Source: Aquila chrysaetos chrysaetos
Taxonomy: Eukaryota > Chordata > Aves > Accipitriformes > Accipitridae
DNA: 64,000 bases
Direction: 5' to 3'
Assembly (NCBI RefSeq): GCF_900496995.4
Contig: NC_044008.1
Span: forward strand, 11,913,276-11,977,275
The translations under genes were made by a program, and so were the position numbers. Under the pieces are notes generated by a model that was not told the DNA's origin, ran no database searches, and was given only the letters and a program-made list of their open reading frames with translations. Shown here one piece after another: positions 38,326 through 51,260 of this stretch (the stretch's first letter is position 1; each line of letters starts with the position of its first letter).

Positions 38326-39069
38326 GATGGAGAAAACTCCCTTTCAGATCAGGTTGGATGTGAGAGAAAACCTCTAACAACTAAGATCAACTAAACTTGA
38401 GATTGTGGGTAACATCAATAAACCACAGCACTCTGAATAAACAAGGTGGCCACTCACTGTTTACTGTTCCCTTTGCTTATTTTTCCTGCTCTGTGTCTGT
38501 GATAGCCCCAACCTGTTTGCTGAGCAGCTGAAAATGAGTTTTGTTCAAAGTGGGTCTAATTCTTGGTTGATAGGTAGGAGTCCTACGTGGAAATGTGTGA
38601 AAGAGAAATAGCAGATTGTGGGACATTTTTTCTCTAAAGGGCCCTTTCAAGAAAGCAACTATTCCTCTGTGGAGGGTGAGGGGGTGAGCTAGCAGTCACC
38701 AAGAGGTGAAAGGGTCTTGTGGAGATTACTCGCAGGCACAAGGAGTTGGGATGAAGTTTATTGTGTATTGAAGTTATTATTATGAAGCCCCAGCTCACGT
38801 TGTATGAGAACATTCAGCCATAATGTCTGCTCTAGAGGTAGTCTCCAGCTCCTTTGAAGCTGACTTCAGATCTGATACCAAGTTTTCTCGTGCTGAAGAA
38901 AGTACACATGTGTATTCTCTTTAGGCTCAGTTGGGAGGCAAAATATTAATTTTCTACGCAAGAATTGAGCATAGTTCTGGCCAACTGTGTCATTTATATG
39001 TTAAAGTTTTCTGCATCATGCCAATTTATTTGTTTTGATTTGTGGAGAGAAGAGGTCAGGGAAAGAGAT

Positions 39070-39594
39070 TGCTGTGTCCAGTTTTGGGCCCTCCCAGCAT
39101 AAGAGGTGCTGGTGAAATGGAAGAAGCCCGGTGAGGGACCGCTGATCTGTTATGGGTGCTGGAGCACGTGGAGGAAAAGGAGAGGCTGAGACATCTGATC
39201 TTCTTCAGCCTGGAGAAGAGAGGGTTAAGGGCCATCTCCTGGCTATCTTCAACCATCTGGTGGGGAGAGTATAGAGAGGACAGAGCCAGACTCTTCTCAG
39301 AAGTGCACAGTGACAGGACAAAAGGCAAAACTCTCAAGTTTTAGCAAAAGAAATTCTGTTTAGATGGTAGGACTTTTTTTCTTTTTTTTTTCTCCATGAG
39401 CATGGTGAGACACAGAAACAGGTTGTACAAGGAGGCAATGGACTCTCCATCACTCCAGGTATTTGAAACTCAGCTAGACGAGGTCCTGTGCAAACCCATC
39501 TCACTTCAGTAGCTAACCCTGTTTTGAGCAGGATTTTGGCTGACATAACCTTCAGATGTCCTTTCCAGCCTGTGTGCTTTGTGGTTCTGTGATT
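39070..39594 (+). mobile_element. CR1 LINE 3' end, sense orientation
   Basis: Landmarks in order on the + strand are 'TGTCCAGTTTTGGGCCCTCC' near 39,076, 'GGTGCTGGAGCACGTGGAGG' near 39,155, 'TTCTTCAGCCTGGAGAAGAG' near 39,201, 'CACAGAAACAGGTTGTACAA' near 39,413, 'CACTCCAGGTATTTGAAACT' near 39,452, and a TTCTGTGATT end near 39,584. A T-rich insertion occurs near 39,367-39,391. Moderately diverged, 5'-truncated. The open frames on both strands here are element shadows. Confidence 0.9.
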
Positions 39595-40664
39595 ATATCA
39601 GCTATCAGTGGGTGTGAGTATTAAGACGTTGGTATCTATTTTGGCAGTGTTTCCAGCACAGCTTATCTACTAAAGCAGTTCTGAAGAAGAAAGTTAGCTT
39701 TTCTCAAAAAGGTCAGAAATCTGACCCAAATGACCTGGCAGACTGTGTCCACAATGCAGCTATAAACACTCACCAACAGGAATTTTTATTTAGATGCCTA
39801 CTGCAAATTATTGTGCCTAAAGTGCGGGTTTCCAAGTTTGAAGCCTTGCATGTTGTGTGAATTGTTCTCTTACAATTTAATACAGATTTCCCTGGTGTGG
39901 AAAAGAAAAACATGGATCTGACTGTAGCTGCATAGTAAAATATAAAAATTCCTCTTCTAAAGAATGGCAGAAATCCTAGATATGCAGCATTACATGAAAT
40001 GATATGAAAGCAATGTCAGATTCTACCTGTATTTTCTGTACATAATCTCCTTTGTTCTCTTGTTTAAGAAAAAGAGATTGCCTTCTTGTTGTTAAACTGA
40101 GCTCATTCATATTATGAGTAAATCACTACATGTTATGAAGGAGTGTGCAGAATGTAACTAAATTTACAGGTGCAGAATTTATTAATTTATTTATTTTTAA
40201 AATTCTATTGAACTCCTTTAATACTAAATTTAAATTAAGGTTAAAGTAAATAAGTGACATTTCGGACCAAATTTCACAGTATACATTTGGTCTCAGAACA
40301 GATATTAGATCTTTACTTACTGTGACGTCTGGTTCTAGTTTATTTGCAAAGTTTGTATCTGTACATGCGTATAATGCTACATAGAACAGATAAAGCAGAC
40401 TTCTACAGTACATACTGTGTTTGTGGAGGTATATGTGTCTACTTCTGGGCAAGTTTCATGTTATCTTAAGTATGGCAGATGTATAGCAAAAAAAGTTTGC
40501 AAAAACGATATTAAAATGGCAACGTCCAGAGTAAAAATTCTAAACTACCTGGCCACATCCCGTTTCACATGCATATCATTCTAAATTTGGCCAAGCTATG
40601 GTATTTGCTTTCTTTTCAGTGGCTGAGTTTGCAAGCTTGAGCTCTGTTGTTTAATAATAAATGT

Positions 40665-40679
40665 GCACACACACACACA
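40665..40679. repeat. (CA)n microsatellite
   Basis: About seven alternating CA units followed by ATATACATGCATGCAC, a short region of alternating purine-pyrimidine sequence. Confidence 0.85.
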
Positions 40680-40915
40680 TATACATGCATGCACAACCAG
40701 CATACAAAAACCTAGTAGTATGATATGTGCTTCTGAGCTTATTCTTTTCAGTCATGTGATTGGTACTGAATTATTTTGAATATTTGAAAAAGTCATTAGA
40801 CGTGTATTGATTGTTAGGCTGTACAGACTTAGGGAGACTTCTTCAACCTCTCTGAAAGACTGTAATGGTCTTTTACTGACATTATTTAACAAAAACACTA
40901 TATTTTTCCTGTGTT

Positions 40916-41190
40916 CCATAGAATGACAGAATGGTGTGGGTTGGAAGGGACCTCCAGCCAACATCCTGCTCAAAGCAGGTCTGATTAGATCAGGTCTGGG
41001 ATGTGTCCACTTCAGTCTTGAGTAACTGCAAGGGTGGAAATCCCACCCCTAAATCTCAATGTTCCAGTGGCCTCCCAGTAGGTCATTGTACACAGCAATA
41101 AGATTTCCCCTTTTCCTTTGCATCTTAGAACTGAACAAACCCAGTTCTCTCATCTCCCCATGTATGCCATGTGCTCCAGAAACTTTATTT
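40916..41190 (-). mobile_element. CR1 LINE relic, antisense
   Basis: Starts with CCATAGAATGACAGAATGG and GGGTTGGAAGGGACCTCCAG, the reverse complement of the CR1 3' end. It continues with 'CAGGTCTGGGATGTGTCCAC', 'GGAAATCCCACCCCTAAATC' and 'GAACAAACCCAGTTCTCTCA'-like segments. It is clearly more diverged than the copy at 1655-2183 and may extend to about 41,320 ('CCCCTCTCCAGGCTCATCTC'). Confidence 0.85.
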
Positions 41191-44100
41191 GTTCTTTGGC
41201 TTATTTTTAGTCATGGAAAGTGATTCTTCCATTCTAATGGTGAGCTGCTCACATCAGTAACTGCCCACCATCTCTTCACCCCTCTCCAGGCTCATCTCCA
41301 CGTACAATATGAACAGAGTCTGACTCCATTCGTATTATAATAGTTCATCATTCAGCCACTTTAAAACTGAGGAAGATCAGAATCAGGACCATATATCTGT
41401 CTGTGTATGTACTTAATGACTATTAAGTTGTTGCGGTGTCCAGCTGGGGAAGAAAAAGGAGGATTTTGTTGGCTCCAGTGGGGTTGGAGTCAACTACTGA
41501 GTTTTTTTTCCAGAGAGTGTGAACAAATGTGTGTTGTGTCCCATGGCAGTTGAGTATTTTGTGAGGCTGGATATTATGGTATGATGAGGAACTCACCTGC
41601 CAGCCATTTTTAGGGAAGTTTCTCTATAACTTTCTGAGGCTGCCTTTTGATTCCTGCCCATAACTCAATTCATATAAGCAGTTTAAAAGGAAAAGCCTGT
41701 GTATCCATTACCAGTTCCCTATTAATTTACATTTTGAGTGTTAATTCTTATCACTGGGGGAAATCAAAGCATTGTGTCATTTTGGTAATACCAAACCAGG
41801 AGCAAAATAGCTTGTATATGAATAATAAAATAGAAAAGATCTCAGTTCACCTCTTTAGACTCTGCTTTGTGCAGACAAATTCATTCTCTGTGTGGTAAAG
41901 GATAGGTGGATTTTGTCTGTAAAGAGGTATTCATTTTCATTTGATCTGCCTTAATCCTGAGGATATGGGTTCAGATCCCAGAGCCATTGAAAATATTAGC
42001 TTGATGCTTCCATCAGCCTTCAAAAGCTCTGTGATTGAAGGCTCTCAGCAGCTGTTATCTACTATAATAAATGCCAATGATAAAAAAGACTAGATGAGAT
42101 GAAGGGTTTTTTTTGAAGAACAAATAAAACTATTTTCTTTCTAAATTAAGTTAGGAAAAAAAATCCTTTGATGATTTCTTTATTGATAGAAAATACCAAC
42201 AAGATTGTTCTTGGATAAAGCAATTGTTCTTTTCCACAAATATGGCTTAGGATTTGGGGGTCACAGTTCATAGCAAAATATGCTGCCTCTGTTTGCCCAG
42301 CTGCCACACCTTCTCTGCCTTGTCTCCTCCTGCACGTGAAAAAAGAGGCTGAAAACAAGGTAAAGGGAATAACAGATTTAGTGCTGCTCTGCTTGTAGAC
42401 CATAATTAACGTAAATGGTGTTACAGGATTAGGACTTTTCACTTCCGTATACATATCCCACCCGACAGGAATTCTGCCCTAGTATTTAGCACAGCGAAGA
42501 GGTCACAGTCTCTTGGTGTGGTTTTGGCTAGATAGCGACGTGCAACGGTGATCCAGAATGCAGGAATAAGTCTTGCAAGTTTTTTTATTATGTTGGGGTT
42601 TTTTTTACTGTTAAGTCAGAGTTGCAACAACTGAAAACTGCTCCTCCAGCATAACCAGGGCATTCTAGATAGAATGAGCCCTCAGAAAGAAGCAAGTAAA
42701 ATGTCAAAACCAAAGGAAACTCTTCAGGAAAGAAAGGAGATGGAAAGGCTGTTTCTTCCAGCTTTCATTCCAAGTTCAATTTTATGGATGTTACACACAA
42801 ATTAAAGTAAGATTGTGTTACAGAACTTTGTGTTACAAAACCTTATGGTCCAAACTTTAAAAAAATATCTGTATTCATGCCTGTGTCTCCACACACTTCG
42901 AACAGATGCATTTTAATTTCAAAATGGTCTGCAGAGTTTTATCCACAGTATATGCTTGCATTGCAGCAGTCTTTCTCTGCCTTACATGTTTCCATTTGGT
43001 TTTGGCAAAACAGAAGGAAACAACAACTAAAAAGAAATTTCATTTTGTTGGGGGAAAAAAAAGAAAACAAAGCATGAAGTCCAGTGATGTTACTGAACTT
43101 TGGATCATGATCATGTTTTCCAGTGGGTTCAGTATTTCAATTAGAAATCTACATTTAATCACTCTCCACCCTAAAAGGAGGTGTGCATTTATGAACACAG
43201 TGATAAATGACAGTGTTGAATGATTTTTTTCACTGTAAAAGAGTATTCAATTTTCTAATGAAACTTAGAATGAAAACAAAAAATATTAGAATCACTTCTA
43301 TATTTTTACAATTTTTTCTTATGTCCCACCTTGAGCATGAAGTGTTTATCCAGTTCAGAGGTTTCAGAGCCCGTGGTAGCAGGGATGTATTAACAGAGTG
43401 GCACTTGCACATCTCAGGACAGGCCTGGCTGCTCCCTTGGCAATGATGAAAAGGGTACGTGTTTGCTGCTGTCCCAGTAATTGCCACTTTGCATTATTTA
43501 TAGAGACAGAGTTGGTTTGCAGGTTTGTTTTTTCCTTCTTTTCTTTTTAGCCTCTACCCCACACGACTGCACCCAAGCTTTTTGTTGAGGTTTGTCTGGT
43601 GGAAGCAGAATTAAAGATTTTTGTGTACTTTGCCATCTTATGACAACTGGCAGCAACTGAAATGAGGCATGTCAAGCAGCTACCACAAAAAGAAATCAGT
43701 AATTTACAAGTTCAGACAAAGGTTAAAGAAACAGACCTGCTCTGTAATTGTGCTGTCTCATACAGTTAGTTAATATTTTCACATTTGAGAATATTAATTT
43801 TCCTAATTGAGGGAATGTTACACTACAGTTCAGAAGAGAAGGTGAAATCAAAAGCAAAATACTCGCTTTTTCAGCAGAGCAGTGCTAACGCTTGTGTTAG
43901 TGGGAATAATACGGGGGTGGATGGGAAGCAATAATTCATTACTGTCTCTCCTGCAGTCAGTTAAATATGTCTCATACCTAACTGATTAAAGCTGCCTTTT
44001 TCCATTATGATAATAATAAGATTCTTCTGAAACAGACCGAGAGTAGGACCGTTTCTCCCAGCATGTCAAATCATTAGAGGAAGGGAAAAAGTAAAACCCA

Positions 44101-46008
44101 AATGCCAGCCTTACTGATTGGAGTTTGATTATGCAGAATCAAAATCAAATAAAGATTTTTCAAAATGAAAAGAAGAATGCTCAGCTACAGAGTGTCTTTA
44201 ATGAAAACATTATCAACAAGGTTGCATAAGAAACATGAGATACCTAGAAATGTTTATAAACCTTTTAGTACTGCTGGTACATATGTGGCCATTTGCGCTA
44301 ATGCTGCCTCTTTATTCACAGGGGGGGTTGGAAAAATAAAGTTTATTAGTGACTCCGAGACTTGCAAATACCTGAGTTATGAGGACCATAGAAGTACTGA
44401 GGAGGTAACTGTATTCTCTGCAAATATAAATTCAAATTTCTATAGCTGCAGAGTTTTTCTCCCTACTCTCATGTTGACTCCTATTAATAGCTAGACGTGC
44501 TGAATCTTCAGCAGTGCAACACATTGGAGAGATTTTCACACATTACAAAACCATGGGTCAGAAAGCTGAGGATCCACTGTGTAGATACAAGTTTAATAGA
44601 TGAAGATCCTATGTGAAATCATGGATCGTCTCACGTAGCAAAGAAGGAGTTCCTGCTTTCTGCACCCTTCCCCCATCCCCAATTTGACTGCCTTTCAAAT
44701 AGTATAATTATAGAAGGATTTCATAGAGCTGATCTCTTTAATGTCCTTCTCTTTCTATAAAATCTATTGTTATTTATTTCTAAGCTTCTTAAGAGACTGT
44801 GTACTATTTTGCCAGGCTAAAATGTGCATTGCCCTGACAATTCTTCACACTTACTGTCTCCTCCAATTTGATTCACATTTGCTCCCTTCTGTATCTAGTC
44901 CCCTGTCCAAGTTGAAAAGTAAAATAAAGTAGAAGAGGTGTTTGGGCCTCTGAACACATTGCTGAAAGGTTCCTTTTTCTAGACACAAGTGTTCAGAGTA
45001 TTTCTCACAGAAGAATAGCATAAATTATGGAGATTGCGTTCACAGAACAGTGAATGGTATTGTCAGTTTGCTTAGGAAAAACTAATGGGGTTGTAAAGAA
45101 ATACTATCTACTTTATTAGAGTAAAATTTGACAGCTGGAAAAACAAGAGCAATAGGCTGGCTTCCATTTTCCATTGATTTTAGCCCCCAACATTCAGAAG
45201 ACTTCCTTTTCTGCAAAACCACATTCACACTGCCTACACACAAACACACAATGCTCTTTTGCTTCAAGCCAGAGACAGATTAAACTTCATTAGGAGAGTA
45301 AAGCTTAAGGAAAGTTCAAACTGTAACAGATAGTAATTTGACAAATAAAGAATTAGGGTTTGTTTTACTAAAGCCAAAAATAAAAGCTAGAGCAAGGTTC
45401 CCATGGTTCTTTTGTGCCTTTAACCACTGGGTAGGAATACAGTCACTTTTGACAGTCTGGTTTACATACCATATAAGCCTGGTAGCCACATACCATGGCT
45501 TTTTTAATGCACTTAAGCATCCAGTGGAAGCACACTTATGTCTCATTAAATACACAAAAAATATGCCTATAAAGTATTTACCTTAGAGCAAGAAATAAGA
45601 ACTGAACAAGAATATGTGTTCAAAATATTCTTGGGTAGATGCACTAGTAGCTCAGCTTAAAAGCAACAAGTATGAATGCATTTTATGTCTGGATAGATTG
45701 GATTAGCTTTCTGTAGCAACATTAAATTCTCACCCAAGCATCCTCATAGTTACACACTTTCCCAGGCCTTGTTAGCTCTAGGATAAAGGCTGGATCATTG
45801 CAGTTGAGTGACAGATACCTGTGGTAAGTGGTGAGCTGTGATTTGAGAACTTAAGTTGTTCTCACTTCACTAGCAAACAGTATAAGGGCTAACAGGCAGT
45901 GGCACAATCATGTACAAAGGTGTCTAACATGAATATCTGAAAACTTTTTATTAATATGCATTGGATGAGCTTCAACAGAAAATTTACCAGTGAATGATGC
46001 TACTTGCT

Positions 46009-46038
46009 GTATGTTGTATGCTGGAATGCACAACATAC
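46009..46038. repeat. Short inverted repeat, 9-bp perfect stem
   Basis: GTATGTTGT and ACAACATAC flank a 12-base loop. It is too short for a microRNA precursor. Listed as a structural feature only. Confidence 0.7.
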
Positions 46039-47249
46039 TAGATGGTGACTGCATGCAAACAATATTACAAAGTGAGGGCTAATACAACAAAGGAATAATG
46101 TGCTGAAATGTCGGGCAAAAACATTACGTGACTGGCTCCTGGAGTGGAATTCAAAGCCTGTGTTAGGTGGCTGTGCTTGCTCTTGAGCCCATGGGGAGAG
46201 CTAGGGATCTCAGATTGGGAGCTCAATCAACCCTGTGAAATAAACAAATGCTGCCAAAAATCATCATGCTTCTTTAAACATTACCTGGAAGTACCTAGGG
46301 GAGAATCTCTGAGGACAGGAATAGGACACAATCTTGGCATTTAGTTGTCTTATTCAGGTCTGCAGGGAGGTACCTCCATCAGCCTGGAATCCACATGAAG
46401 CGTCATTGCCTGAAGAGAAATATTTACATAGTTTACATTTGAAGAACTGAGCAGAGATTACTTTCTTTTCTGCATTGTATATAATAAAGAGAGAAAAAAT
46501 GTTTTAATTTCCATCTTAATTTGGAAGCAAAGAGGCACAAGTTCCAATTCCAGCCCATGTTTCTTAAATAACTGTTTTAAGTAGGAGACATAAGGTAATC
46601 AGAGAGGTGTGCTTTACACTGCTCTCTTTCAGCTCTGCCACTATACACAGAAAATAACTCAGAATGAACTGAACTAGACTGAGAGGCATAAAGGGCAGTA
46701 GATGAGATCCGAGTCCTAGCTGCAGTTTCTTGTTTTCATAATTGCAGCTTTATTTTATAGTAACTGGTAGCTCTGTTTCTCAGAGAAACTGTCCATTAGC
46801 AGCAGCCTTTGGGATGGTGGAAGACCAGAGCTGTGGCCATCCGCTGTTCCATTCTTCACTTCCACCAGATGATTCCTGTAGCCTACTGATGGGGGACATT
46901 AGCCACCTGGCCCCGAAATCTTCTCTTTGTCTTCTGCACAGATTAGGCCTCATAGATTAGCGTTGTGTTGCATCTCCAAGGCTGGATGTCGGGAAACGTC
47001 TAATTTTGGAAGGCTGCTAACACTTTGGCCTGGCTTTAGGCTGGCACACAGATGCCAAAACTGAGTTAAATTTGTGTATGTTGCCAGAAGATACTCCTGT
47101 GCTTATAGGTTTTAAGTTCTTGCTGTTAGGAGTGAACAAATCTGTCATTTCTATATGCTAGTGATCCCCAATTGCTGCATACAGACATACAGAGATGCCT
47201 GTGTTCTGGAAGAAATTTAAGCCCTGGTGAATATCTCCTTTAAAACTTC

Positions 47250-47575
47250 GATAAGGTTAATTAAATTGTTGTTTGGTGCTTCTAAGAACAATTTATTTTA
47301 TGACTTGAAGGAAACTACTGCACTGAAAGCAAATACAAAATGATGGAGGCTGTGAATTTAGTTTTACAAATTATTTTTACAGAAGTAAAGGAAAAAAAAA
47401 GATAAAAGAGAGTCAGGGTGAATATAGTCAATACACATATCAGAACAATCCTGAAGATATTCATTTAAAAACTGTGAAATGCAGGGCAATACATACTTAT
47501 GAGCTAATTCTGAAGTGCGTAATTAATAAAAATTGCCCTATGTTGCAATTACAATTTGTGCTGACAGTGAAAAAT
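47250..47575. promoter_or_regulatory. Candidate conserved enhancer with homeodomain sites
   Basis: An AT-rich but non-repetitive block containing TTAATTAA (47,257-47,264), TAATTAAT (47,520-47,527) and CAATTA (47,546-47,551). The texture resembles vertebrate conserved non-coding elements in long introns of developmental genes. Conservation was not tested. Confidence 0.25.
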
Positions 47576-47865
47576 ACAATTTGAAACCACACATTTAGGC
47601 TGACTCCCTCTTCTCTCTTCATCATTCAAGTAGCCTTCTCAGCTATGTATGTGGGGGCAGCTGCACTTACCTCTAATGAAATTACGCCAGCAGAGAATTT
47701 GGCTCTGTTTCATTAACTTTAATTGTTTCTTGGAGCTTTTATGTCTCCTTCCCTTAAGCAACAGGATAGATATCTATTCAACATACTTGTGAATTCAGAG
47801 CACTTTATAATTTTTGCCTCAGGTAAGAAAGATATCTCAGTATCTCTCTTTTCCTAATACATACA

Positions 47866-47926
47866 CATGTACACACACTTCTCTATCCCTTTGTCTGTGT
47901 GTGCACACATACACACACAGGCACAA
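47866..47926. repeat. CA/TG-rich simple sequence
   Basis: Interrupted CA and TG dinucleotide runs (ACACATGTACACACAC ... TGTGTGTGCACACATACACACACA), a degraded microsatellite. Confidence 0.75.
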
Positions 47927-50445
47927 ACTGTCATTGTGAGACCTCTGTCTTAGGAAATAGACCCAATCAATATTTAAATCCAGTTCTAATGAAAAGACAT
48001 GTCTTATAAATGTAGGAATTGTGAAAATCAGAAATATCAGAAATCTTCAACTCCTCTAATCCACCTCATTTTAGCAAAAAAGTGTTTGCTCCAGCACATT
48101 TTTGTAGTGCTTTCTCTTGTTTAGTAATGAATGTCCTGAGCACAGAAACTTTTTTCTGAGCTGTTATTTCAGGAAGAAGAATTATTTTCTAACTATGAGC
48201 CTTTGTTTTCTATTTTGTAACTCTTTGTAACAGTGAATTATACTTTTGTGCACCATCCTAATCCTATCCCGTCTGAGCACAGAGCACTCACACAGAACTG
48301 TTACGTTGCTTTACAATAATTTTTTGGCCTTGCTGGCCATGCTTCGGTTTGTTTGTTTGTTCATGTTTTCTTGATCTTCCTTCGTAATTCGGTCTCTTCA
48401 GTCTCTTGAATACTTAGAGCGCTCCAAACTCATGCCAGTTTTCCTTCACACTACTAATACTGAAGAGCTTGGCAAGGGAGTTCGTTATTCCATGGATAAT
48501 CTCAGGGTGGTAAAGGGCTGTTCTATGATGGGATTCCTCCAGGTAGGGTTCAAAGTAATGCTAAATACAATTCAGTGCATTTTTAATTTCTTGCAGGTGC
48601 ATAAGCTTCCATTGTTCTAATGGTAATTTAATGTGTGCAAATCCAGACTAACTCCCTTGAAGTCAGTGAATATGCATCACCTTCCTAATTGTGTATTAAG
48701 GTATTAGATTTGAAATAGTAAAAATACAGTGAGCCAAGTCCATGGGCACACTAACGTATCACCCGTAACACGGTACTAGTGAAGTAATAGAGCCAAGACT
48801 TTGTACAACTCTATTTACATGTTTATGTGCATGCTGTTTCCTGAAACTTGTCATTTTGCCATTGACTCACCAGCTGTACAAATGTGTAGAGCTGCACTCT
48901 GAGCTTTTTAATATATTCAGACACATGTCTATTCTTGCCCTCTAAGGACCACATGTGCAGTAGGACAGAAGCGTGAATTGGAGGGTGTGTCGTTCCAGAG
49001 GTTTTCAGACTAATTCGTCCTAGATGTTGCCAGTTTGACTGGAGATGGAAATCTCAGGTTTTACTTACAAAAGGAAGCGATACCTGAAGTCACGCACCTG
49101 AAGGTCGCTCAAGTAATTTCCTTACTGATGCCTGAGAAAGGATTACCTTGACAGGTGCGATGGGGGAGACCCATACTAAGTTAGGTTGCTGGTAAGAGCA
49201 GGCAGCGATGCTGCATTAGGCTGCTTTCATCTCAGGGATTTGTCTCCCCACTTCTCCCCGCAGCACTTCATGATGCTGCTTTTAGGTGTCAAGGCAGTCT
49301 GCTATGGTTGGTATATGCAGAAAAGAAGCAGAGAGATCCAGACACAGTGTTGTAATACTGGAATAGGGGCTTTATGATGTAGGAACCAGTTACGTGTTTC
49401 TCACTCCGTGACTGATATTGTCAGCATTGTTACCAGTGTTGGAATATTCCAGTGAAAGCAGATTTCTTTGTAACAGAGACTTGCTGCCAACTCTGAACCC
49501 TTTCTCTATATATTCTTCATGTGTATGGGTACGTCTGTTCTGCCGAGGGCTTCCATCAAAAGCAGGTTTTTAACTTGGCCCTATAGACTTGTGCTCTGAA
49601 CGGCCTCGTAGTTAACCAACGAGGATATTTAGGTCTGAAGCTTGGTGTGAGCCTCAGGCTTGGTGTAATATTGTTTACCCAGACAATTGTCACCGGTGCC
49701 GGCACTTCTTATTATACAGCTTAGAAATCTGCTGCCTCCTTGGCCTCTCTTACAGCATTAAGGCATATTCCACAGAAAGCAGCCTCCGCATTTACTCATC
49801 CTGTCTGCATGCCCTGAAAGAAGATAGTCATGGAAAGGAGATGAAAATGTAGTTCAGCAGTGGAGTTTTTACTGCTGTTGTGCAATATGCATGTAAAATC
49901 ATCTCCGTATGCCTGTTGTTTACCATGTAACAAGAAAGAAGTTGCACTGCTGAGGAATTTGCAGTCTTAAGAAGAAAATGTTTAGCTGATCCACAGTTCT
50001 TTGAGCTGGAGTTAAAAGGGAGAGAGAGCGCTCGGGAGGAGTGAATGGGCTTTTGTTAAGGAACAATAGAAACCAAGACTCACCATGATGCTCAGGAAAA
50101 GCTTGTGTTTCTCTAATGCTTAAGATACTATTTTTCTAGCAAATGTGTCCTTGCAAAATAGGACCCAGGTAAATCAAACTAACAAAACAGATTAGACTTA
50201 GATGGGTTGTTGGTTTTTTGTTTGGGGTTTGGTTTTTTTTTTTCATTTTAGGTGCATAAGATGCCTGAAGGCAGTTTTAACTTGCATAGGCTTCAAAGGA
50301 TTGTAAAATTAGTTATATGGTATATGCAAAATAAGAAGAATTTCTGGTTTGTTTGTTTGCTTTCTTTATGGTTAAATGTCTGTGTGCCATGCAGCAGGCA
50401 GGTTTAAAGTGCAGAAGTATTTAGGTATGCAATAGGGCATGGTGT

Positions 50446-50504
50446 TTAATTAATGGTATTTAATTAATTTGATGCTGCTGTTCTTTACGTAGAGTAAATT
50501 AATG
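50446..50504. promoter_or_regulatory. Cluster of three TAATTAAT-type homeodomain sites
   Basis: TAATTAAT occurs at 50,447-50,454 and 50,461-50,468, spaced 14 bp start to start. AAATTAAT follows at 50,497-50,504. It lies 0.45 kb left of the intronic CpG-rich island. Binding is inferred from motif form only. Confidence 0.25.
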
Positions 50505-50929
50505 TAGGCTGTACCTTTTAAGCCCATTAGCTTTATCACTTCCTTGAAGGTATGAAAAAATTTGCAAGAAGCGTTAGAACAAGTATGAAATAAAATCCAA
50601 AATGCTTATATTTTCATTGGAATCATTACAATTTGTCCTTGGATTTAAAAGCAGTTTTTCATTACCTACTGTGAAGAGTTTTTGCATAAAACCCAAAAAA
50701 CCTGGATGAGAACATTGCTACAGAAATAAGGCTCAGCTATCACTTTACAATGTGGATTAGGCATCAGAACTGAAAATAAGATAGAAGAAATCAGTCCTTC
50801 TAATCTTCAGTTACATTTTATGTTATTTTCTCTCCCGCCTCTATCCATTATTACTTTCCAAAATTAAATACAGAGTTTTGTGTAATAATGCTACAGCAGC
50901 TGCAATGGTCATTCTTCCCGAGCCTGGTT

Positions 50930-51260
50930 TGATCCTGCGCTTCTCAGGCTTTACACATACCCATGCCCGAACAAGGAATTGGATTTTCCTGGGGCGGTGC
51001 ACGTGTGGGTAAGCCTGACCGTCCCTGCCCACTCTCGCGCCCCTGTGAGAGCAGCACGGCTGCCCACCGGCCGCCGCGGCCGGGCAGGGCTCTCGGCACG
51101 GCTCTGCGGTGCCACGGCCCGTGCCGGGGCTGAGCTCTCCTGACTTTTTGTCCAGACGGCAGAGCTGCCCTGCGAGCCGCTCTGGGGTCACGGCCGTCCC
51201 CCCGTGCCCGTGGCACGGTGCACAGCCGCCGGAGATGCCACTGCCAGCGGGCAGCTGTGC
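50930..51260. promoter_or_regulatory. Small CpG-rich island inside intron 2
   Basis: An abrupt GC- and CpG-rich block of about 330 bp in AT-rich intron sequence. It contains GGGGCGG, an E-box CACGTG at 51,000-51,005, GGCCGCCGCGGCC near 51,070, and a + strand donor GTGG|GTAAGC at 51,009. It could be an alternative promoter, an enhancer or a young GC-rich insertion. The overlapping open frames of 116-132 codons on the minus strand are explained by GC content. Confidence 0.45.

Noticed and set aside
41961-41990. GGTTCAGATCCC, similar to a tRNA T-arm
   Set aside because: No matching acceptor, D or anticodon arms are seen around it.
44165-44494. 109-codon + frame in intron 2
   Set aside because: No recognisable motif and no supporting splice or promoter signals. 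The length is within chance expectation.
44581-44640. ATAGATGAAGATCC, reminiscent of the SEMA3C exon 3 motif MDEDQD
   Set aside because: The following codons do not give the expected DRIYVGSK sequence and run into stops. There is no suitable splice frame.
49610-49626. CCTCGT...ACGAGG hairpin
   Set aside because: A six-base stem is too short to be meaningful among 64 kb.
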